Source: Acididesulfobacillus acetoxydans (GTDB lineage: Bacteria > Bacillota > Desulfitobacteriia > Desulfitobacteriales > Desulfitobacteriaceae). From it: DNA of 64,000 bases. Of the stretch, positions 59,175-64,000 are shown in pieces. The DNA is taken from assembly GCF_900016645.1 (NCBI RefSeq), contig NZ_CDGJ01000033.1; one strand, given 5' to 3'. Under the pieces are notes generated by a model, which made no database searches, was not told where the DNA came from, and was given only the letters and a program-made list of their open reading frames with translations. Each line of letters begins with the position of its first letter. The stretch's first letter is position 1. The position numbers and the translations under genes were made by a program.

Positions 59175-61064
59175 GTGATTACGGTAAGACACGAAAGGCC
59201 GAGCAATGTGGATGCACACATTCCTGAGGAAATACTTGAAGAAATAAGAGCGCGCACAGACATTTTGGACGTTATCTCTGAATATGTTTCTTTGCAGCGG
59301 AAAGGGAAAAACTATCTGGGGCTCTGCCCTTTTCACTCCGAAAAGACACCCAGTTTTACAGTGACTCCGGATAAGCAGATATTTTACTGCTTTGGCTGCC
59401 ACGTGGGGGGGGATGTTTTTGCCTTCTTAATGAAAAAGGAAGGCTGGACGTTTGTCGAAGCGGCTCAAGATTTGGCCCGCAGACAGGGAATGGTTCTTCC
59501 GGAGAGAAGCCTCTCTTCCGAGGAGCAAGAGAAACGCAAGAAAAAGAAGCGTTGGGAAGAAATCCAGGAGTTGTCGGCCAATTATTTTCATACTATGTTA
59601 ATGGAGCATGAGGAAGGAGGACCCGGACGGGCCTATTTTGCCAAGCGGGGTATTGACCGCGATATGGTGGTCGCATTCCGTCTGGGATATGCGCCGAACC
59701 GTTGGAACGGCCTTTTGCAAGCCCTGAGTTTACAGGGGGTCAGTCCGAGGGAACTGGCGGATGCCGGGCTCGTCATTGAGAAAGCGCAGACCCCGGGCCA
59801 GTACTATGATCGCTTTCGCAATCGGGTTATCTTCAGTATCCTGGACAGCCGTGGATGTCCGGTAGCTTTTGGAGGCAGAGTCCTTGACGATTCCCTGCCG
59901 AAGTACCTCAATTCTCCCGAAACACCCTTCTTCAGCAAAGGGCAGAATCTCTACGGAATGAATAAGGCTGCCCAGGGAATTCGCTTTGCGGGATTCGCGC
60001 TGCTGGCCGAAGGGTATATGGACGTTCTGGCGCTCCAACAGGCCGGATTCGCCAACGCGGTCGCTTCTCTGGGGACGGCACTGACAAGGGAGCAAGCGAA
60101 ACTCCTGCGCAGACACACGGGGCGGGTGGTGATCGTTTACGACTCGGATGCGGCCGGGACCCAGGCAACCCTCAGGGCTGCGGTACTTCTTGGGGAAGCG
60201 GGTTTGCGGGTGGAAGTCCTGCGTTTGACAGGTGCCAAAGATCCCGATGAGTTCCTGCACACACAAGGGTATGACGCTTTTAAGAGTAGTTTAACCCAAA
60301 CTCAGACATATGTCGAGTTTAAGTATCAGATAATAACGGAGGAAATTCCACCCGAGGGCATTTTGGGCAAAGCGGAAGTGGTGGCCAAACTGGCTCCCGA
60401 CATTCGCAAGACGGCCAGTCCGGTGGAGAGGGAGGGGTACGAACGATTCTTAAGCGAGCAGCTGGGACTCTCTCTGGAAGCGATACAGCGCGAGATTGCA
60501 AAAAACGGCAGGCAAGGGCCCGGCAAAGCCCAAAAACAGGAATATTCTCCCGCTGAACAGGATATTTCTGTAAAAAACAGGGATAATATCAATAGGTATG
60601 TTCTATCCGGAGAACGGTCGTCCGGGCAGTTCCCGAACCCAACCGTGGAGCCGCGGCGTTGCCGGGCTGAACGGAACATTTTGCGGCTGGTCTTGGAGGA
60701 TTCTTCCCTGCTTGCCCGGGTTGAGAATGAGCTTGGTCCAAAGTTTTGTACGGTTCCCGCGCACCAGGAGATTCTCGATCTCATGCGGCAGGCGCCTGCG
60801 GGCGCCGCTTTCTCGGATGTGGGCAGGGATTTGGCCGAAGGGACCGGGAATCGGCTCGCGGGTATTATGGCGGAAAACATCGACCTGAGTAAAAGGGAAA
60901 AGTTGTTGGCGGATTGCATTCAGGTAATCCTGCAGGCCCGTGAGGAAGAGAAAGTCGAAGAGCTTCAGACGCGTATGGCGGCTTTGGAAAGATCCGGTGA
61001 CATAGCCGGGGCGATGGCTTTGTTAAAAGAGATAGGAGAGCGGTTAAAACGTGGCGAACAATAA
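59175..61064 (+). CDS. dnaG: DNA primase
   Basis: Makes RNA primers for replication. 629 aa from the GTG at 59175; a GTG at 59208 is an alternative that better matches the family start (DAHIPEEILEEI). CHC2 zinc-binding domain with C51, H54, C72, C75 (CPFHSEKTPSF, YCFGCH); RNA polymerase/Toprim core (LLAEGYMDVLALQQAGFANAVASLGTALT and VIVYDSDAAGTQATLRA); C-terminal helicase-binding region (about 460-629). dgt-dnaG-rpoD form the macromolecular-synthesis region. The stop is 46 bases before the chosen rpoD start. Confidence 0.94.
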   Translation: MITVRHERPSNVDAHIPEEILEEIRARTDILDVISEYVSLQRKGKNYLGLCPFHSEKTPSFTVTPDKQIFYCFGCHVGGDVFAFLMKKEGWTFVEAAQDLARRQGMVLPERSLSSEEQEKRKKKKRWEEIQELSANYFHTMLMEHEEGGPGRAYFAKRGIDRDMVVAFRLGYAPNRWNGLLQALSLQGVSPRELADAGLVIEKAQTPGQYYDRFRNRVIFSILDSRGCPVAFGGRVLDDSLPKYLNSPETPFFSKGQNLYGMNKAAQGIRFAGFALLAEGYMDVLALQQAGFANAVASLGTALTREQAKLLRRHTGRVVIVYDSDAAGTQATLRAAVLLGEAGLRVEVLRLTGAKDPDEFLHTQGYDAFKSSLTQTQTYVEFKYQIITEEIPPEGILGKAEVVAKLAPDIRKTASPVEREGYERFLSEQLGLSLEAIQREIAKNGRQGPGKAQKQEYSPAEQDISVKNRDNINRYVLSGERSSGQFPNPTVEPRRCRAERNILRLVLEDSSLLARVENELGPKFCTVPAHQEILDLMRQAPAGAAFSDVGRDLAEGTGNRLAGIMAENIDLSKREKLLADCIQVILQAREEEKVEELQTRMAALERSGDIAGAMALLKEIGERLKRGEQ

Positions 61065-61110
61065 GGTGATGAGTATCCAGGAAAAAGACCCGAGGGAAGG
61101 AGGGAATCCG

Positions 61111-62238
61111 GTGAGTGAAGAAGAATTGAAAGTGGAAAGCGTCAGAAACCTTCTGCAAGAGGGCAAGAAAAAAGGCTCATTGACGTACCGGGAAATAATG
61201 GATTCCCTCCAGGGGATCGAACTCACCGCCGACCAAATCGACGAGATCTATGAACAATTGGGCCGGATGGGTATTGATGTTGTGCCTGAACCGCAAGAAG
61301 TAGAGGAGGAGTTGGAAGGACCGGCTAGCGATGATGTGGTAGACGTGTCGGATGAAGCGGAGGAAAACGAGGAAGAGGCGGAAGTTGACCTGTCCATTCC
61401 GGAAGGCGTGGGCATTGACGATCCGGTGCGCATGTATCTCAAAGAGATCGGGCGGGTGCCTCTGCTCAATGCCGAAGAGGAGATAGACCTGGCCAAACGC
61501 ATGGAGGCGGGGGAAGAAAACGCCAAGCGACGGCTGGCCGAGGCTAATTTACGCCTGGTTGTAAGTATCGCCAAGCGCTATGTGGGCCGGGGCATGCTGT
61601 TTTTGGACTTGATCCAAGAGGGAAATCTGGGCCTGATCAAGGCCGTGGAAAAATTTGACTACACCAAGGGGTATAAATTCAGCACTTATGCCACTTGGTG
61701 GATTCGCCAGGCGATTACCCGGGCCATCGCCGACCAAGCCCGGACCATTCGTATTCCGGTGCACATGGTAGAGACGATTAATAAGCTAATCCGGGTGTCC
61801 CGCCAGCTTCTGCAGGAACTGGGCCGGGAGCCGAGCCCGGAAGAGATAGCCAAGATTATGGAGATTCCGGTGGAGCGGGTGCGGGAGATCATGAAAATCG
61901 CGCAAGAACCTGTTTCTCTGGAAACCCCGATCGGGGAAGAAGAGGACTCCCATCTCGGGGATTTCATTCCGGACGACGATTCTCCCGCTCCGTCTGAAGC
62001 AGCCTCCTTCATCTTGCTAAAAGAACAATTGGAAGAGGTTCTCGAGACCCTGACGCCGCGTGAAGAGAAGGTTCTGCGGCTGCGCTTCGGGTTGGACGAC
62101 GGCCGCACCCGCACCCTCGAGGAGGTGGGGCAGGAATTCGGAGTCACCCGGGAACGGATTCGCCAGATCGAGGCCAAAGCCCTGCGCAAACTCCGCCACC
62201 CCAGCCGGAGCAAGAAACTGAAAGACTACTTGGAGTAA
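61111..62238 (+). CDS. rpoD: Primary sigma factor RpoD (SigA)
   Basis: Housekeeping sigma factor, 375 aa from the GTG at 61111, which has AAGGAGGG six bases upstream and gives the usual SigA length; an in-frame GTG at 61051 inside dnaG is less likely. Region 1.1 helices, an acidic spacer (EEVEEELEG...AEENEEEAE), region 1.2 (DDPVRMYLKEIGRVPLL), region 2 (NLRLVVSIAKRYVGRG...FSTYATWWIRQAITRAIADQARTIR), region 3, and region 4 with the -35-recognition HTH (TLEEVGQEFGVTRERIRQIEAKALRKLRHPSR). The promoters seen in this window match its expected TTGACA/TATAAT targets. Confidence 0.97.
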   Translation: MSEEELKVESVRNLLQEGKKKGSLTYREIMDSLQGIELTADQIDEIYEQLGRMGIDVVPEPQEVEEELEGPASDDVVDVSDEAEENEEEAEVDLSIPEGVGIDDPVRMYLKEIGRVPLLNAEEEIDLAKRMEAGEENAKRRLAEANLRLVVSIAKRYVGRGMLFLDLIQEGNLGLIKAVEKFDYTKGYKFSTYATWWIRQAITRAIADQARTIRIPVHMVETINKLIRVSRQLLQELGREPSPEEIAKIMEIPVERVREIMKIAQEPVSLETPIGEEEDSHLGDFIPDDDSPAPSEAASFILLKEQLEEVLETLTPREEKVLRLRFGLDDGRTRTLEEVGQEFGVTRERIRQIEAKALRKLRHPSRSKKLKDYLE

Positions 62239-62657
62239 GGTCTGACCCGGAAAGTGAAGATTCGGTGCGCATGCGCCTGACAGCCTATTGCCGCCAAGAC
62301 AGTTTATCCGACTATTTCTCAGCCGAGCCGGGGTTGCCCGCTGTCGGACTTCGCTCGGCTGAAAGGTATCGCCCGCTAAAAGCTATCGGTAGGAAGAATC
62401 GGTGGACAGCAGGCGGTGAAATCGAAAGGCTGTCGCCCTGACAAGTGCAGATGGCGCCTGCCGCCGGCCCTTACTGTGAACTGACGTGTTGTTTTGGCTG
62501 TGACGCTTCGGTACGCAAACGGTTGTTTGGCCTGTTTATTTGTACTTGCAGAAAGACGCAGACGGTCTGTGTTGTGGCGAACCTTGTCAAAAAAGTGCTT
62601 TGCTTGTGAGTATTTGAGTGTTGAGGCCTTGACTCTAGGGAGCGGATTGCGTATAAT
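62239..62657 (+). promoter_or_regulatory. rpoD-tRNA spacer with the tRNA operon promoter
   Basis: No gene is seen in 62239-62628. At the end there is a strong sigma-A promoter: TTGACT (62629-62634), 17 bp, TATAAT (62652-62657), 18 bases before tRNA-Asn. Confidence 0.75.
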
Positions 62658-62675
62658 AATCGATGCGAAGGGCTT

Positions 62676-62750
62676 TCCTCGATAGCTCAATGGTGGAGCG
62701 ACCGGCTGTTAACCGGTAGGTTGCAGGTTCGAGTCCTGCTCGGGGAGCCA
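62676..62750 (+). tRNA. tRNA-Asn (GTT)
   Basis: Full cloverleaf: acceptor TCCTCGA/TCGGGGA, anticodon loop CTGTTAA with GTT, T-arm GGTTCGAGTCC, CCA encoded in the DNA. Confidence 0.95.
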
Positions 62751-62759
62751 TTTTTGTTT

Positions 62760-62834
62760 GGGCCTATAGCTCAGCGGTAGAGCAGCCGGCTCATAACCGG
62801 TCGGTCCCTGGTTCGATCCCAGGTGGGCCCACCA
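62760..62834 (+). tRNA. tRNA with CAT anticodon (probably tRNA-Ile2, alternatively Met)
   Basis: Acceptor GGGCCTA/TGGGCCC, anticodon loop CTCATAA, T-arm GGTTCGATCC, CCA encoded. The arm CCGGCTCATAACCGG resembles the Bacillus tRNA-Ile whose CAT is modified to lysidine, rather than elongator or initiator Met; this is a judgement by eye. Confidence 0.9.
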
Positions 62835-62835
62835 T

Positions 62836-62930
62836 ATCAGAGGTCAGAGGGACGGACGGAGAAGCCATTATCAGAAGTCAGAGGTCAGAGGGACCGACGG
62901 GGAGGCAAACTCAGAGGACATCGGAGCGAA
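62836..62930. repeat. TCAGAGGTCAGAGGGAC repeat between tRNA genes
   Basis: ATCAGAGGTCAGAGGGACGGACGG is present and repeated with small changes 40 bases later (ATCAGAAGTCAGAGGTCAGAGGGACCG). Same low-complexity family as at 31117, 37437 and 52083. Confidence 0.7.
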
Positions 62931-62940
62931 CATCGAACAT

Positions 62941-63016
62941 GGCCCGTTGGTCAAGCGGCCTAAGACACCGCCCTTTCACGGCGGTAACGCGGGTTCGAAT
63001 CCCGCACGGGTCACCA
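62941..63016 (+). tRNA. tRNA-Glu (TTC)
   Basis: Acceptor GGCCCGT/ACGGGTC, anticodon loop CTTTCAC with TTC, T-arm GGTTCGAATCC, CCA encoded. Confidence 0.95.
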
Positions 63017-63082
63017 ATTCAATAGTCAAGAGGCAAAAAGTTGGATTCTGACTTCCGATATCTTACTCCTCAATTCTATCAT

Positions 63083-63158
63083 GGGCGATTGGCTCAGTCG
63101 GGAGAGCGCATCCTTCACACGGATGAGGTCACTGGTTCGATCCCAGTATCGCCCACCA
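63083..63158 (+). tRNA. tRNA-Val (CAC)
   Basis: Acceptor GGGCGAT/ATCGCCC, anticodon stem CATCC/GGATG with loop TTCACAC (CAC), T-arm GGTTCGATCC, CCA encoded. After it, up to 63450, there is no gene; a small hairpin CAACCCCC-GAAA-AGGGGTTG lies at 63359-63378. Confidence 0.93.
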
Positions 63159-63455
63159 GTTATACCAAGGGTTTTAGCACTTTGTACATGCTTGAAATAT
63201 GAAAGTAATGCAACGGTAATGCAATAAGTTTTCAAAAAGATATTTAACACAACTTGCGAGACCCCCGTCCTCCTATAGAATGCGCGCGGGAGAACCCCGG
63301 AATTCATTCCGAGGAAGAAAGCGCGACCCCGAAAAACCAGAATAAGAATATTTTTTCACAACCCCCGAAAAGGGGTTGCGAACAGGCCAAAAACAGCCTA
63401 AAGTAGTCCTTAGAAGCAGGGGGTAAATCCTGCCCTAAATTTATGGTAAAAAGAG

Positions 63456-63478
63456 GAAGCCCATCGGGGCTTCTTTTT
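63456..63478 (+). terminator. Rho-independent terminator just before the group II intron
   Basis: GAAGCCC-ATCG-GGGCTTC followed by five Ts. The intron begins three bases after the T-tract, the typical position of terminator-targeting introns. Confidence 0.88.
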
Positions 63479-63481
63479 GTG

Positions 63482-64000
63482 GTGCGCCACGCATGACGAT
63501 TAACTTGACGGTGAAAGTCCGTTATGGGGGTATGTAGCGACCAACCATTAGCTCAAGGCAAGGGTGTCCATTGCGAGATGGAATCTGAAGGAAGCCGGCG
63601 GCAAAGTTCCGCCCCGAGGAACACGAACAATATTAGGCGCGAAATGTGGGGTAAGACTGCCATACAAGTTGAAGCCCAAAAGCTACACGGACACGTCAGC
63701 GTAAATGTTGCGGGGACATGGAATGAAAGTGAATCGTCTTACCGTGGGAGGCCTCACGGACGGGTGGAAACGGAGTAAGAAGCCCGGTTGAAACAAGATT
63801 TGTCGTGAGGAGTCAGCAGAAGCCATAGTACAGAGGTGTCCCGGACACCGACGGAAGGGCGGAACCAAAGGAGGTGTGGGTCAATGAAAGTTACCGAAGG
63901 TGGTAATTTAAAACACAGACAACTTTGCTTTAAAGACTATCTGCAAAGGTCATCTGCGGAACAGAGAGAGTATGCAGAAGTGTGCGTGCCACCCAGGATG
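63482..64000 (+). mobile_element. Group II intron, 5' part (cut by window end)
   Basis: Starts with the conserved GTGCG and continues through a domain I-like region (ACGGTGAAAGTCCGT, GAAGGAAGCCGGCGGCAAA) to the usual pre-ORF segment with GTGAGGAGTCAGCAGAAGCC and AAAGGAGGTGTGGG in domain IV before the reverse transcriptase start. The catalytic domain V is beyond the window. Insertion directly after a terminator hairpin is the habit of bacterial class C introns, but I cannot assign the class firmly from the visible half. Confidence 0.82.
63884..64000 (+). CDS. ltrA: Group II intron reverse transcriptase/maturase, N-terminal part
   Basis: The first 39 codons of the intron-encoded protein, cut off by the window. 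The ATG follows AAAGGAGGTGTGGGTCA, the standard start site in these introns, and begins MKVTEGGNLKHRQLCFKDYL. The RT motifs lie further on, so the identity rests on position inside the intron RNA and on the start context. Confidence 0.65.
   Translation, partial: MKVTEGGNLKHRQLCFKDYLQRSSAEQREYAEVCVPPRM

Overview
The window is a chromosomal stretch of a spore-forming, moderately GC-rich member of the Clostridia (Firmicutes), most like the Peptococcaceae/Desulfitobacterium side of the class. The main evidence is gene order: hrcA-grpE-dnaK-dnaJ-prmA-rsmE-mtaB-(HIT)-rpsU-yqeY-yqfC-yqfD-phoH-pgpH-ybeY-dgkA-cdd-era-recO-glyQ-glyS-ccpN-ppsR-ppdK-dgt-dnaG-rpoD is the classical low-GC Gram-positive arrangement. 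Sporulation genes (yqfC, yqfD), a GerMN lipoprotein, T-box leaders, a CIRCE element and frequent GTG/TTG starts after strong Shine-Dalgarno sites agree. No species can be named from the sequence alone.

Layout. 1-3.8 kb: a liv-type branched-chain amino acid ABC transporter operon (livG-livF-livH-livM), ending in an orphan dehydrogenase fragment. 3.9-8.2 kb: an ammonium module, made of an Amt transporter fused to a NarX/DegS-type histidine kinase, an overlapping LuxR-type response regulator, and a second plain Amt. 8.4-10.2 kb: two tiny tail-anchored proteins on the minus strand and an orphan P-loop ATPase with its own promoter and palindromes. 10.3-27 kb: housekeeping genes (nadD, an RRM protein, yqeK, rsfS, T-box-leuS, comEA-comEC, holA, rpsT, a holin-like membrane protein, murJ, lepA, hemW). 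27-36 kb: the CIRCE-controlled heat-shock operon running into prmA, rsmE and mtaB. 36-47 kb: HIT, rpsU, yqeY, yqfCD, phoH, pgpH, ybeY, dgkA, cdd, era, deoC, recO and a DUF4342 protein. 47-55.6 kb: T-box-glyQ, glyS, ccpN, ppsR, ppdK. 55.6-62.2 kb: a decayed toxin-antitoxin pair, dgt, a GerMN lipoprotein (minus strand), dnaG and rpoD. 62.6-63.2 kb: four tRNA genes (Asn, Ile2/Met-CAT, Glu, Val). From 63.48 kb: the 5' part of a group II intron placed just after a rho-independent terminator; its RT/maturase starts at the window edge.

Between these conserved genes the spacers are rich in repeats. A family of about 90-190 bp structured elements occurs at about 19.7, 48.8, 55.6 and 57.5 kb. Its first hairpin always has the same GGT loop region (degenerate in one copy) but changes its stem in a compensatory way; three copies share an identical core, a second hairpin and a common right end. 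It looks like a non-autonomous IS200/IS605-type end or omega-RNA-like element with no tnpA or tnpB in the window. A 51-bp tandem array at 19.5 kb appears to have grown out of one arm of such a hairpin. A 105-bp tandem array lies at 45.8-46.1 kb, and a low-complexity GGTCAGAAG-type repeat is scattered in several gaps.

The two observations most worth following are the Amt-histidine kinase/response regulator/Amt cluster, with candidate regulator boxes before the second amt, and the covarying hairpin element family. All functions are inferred from motifs and gene order read by eye; no database search was run.
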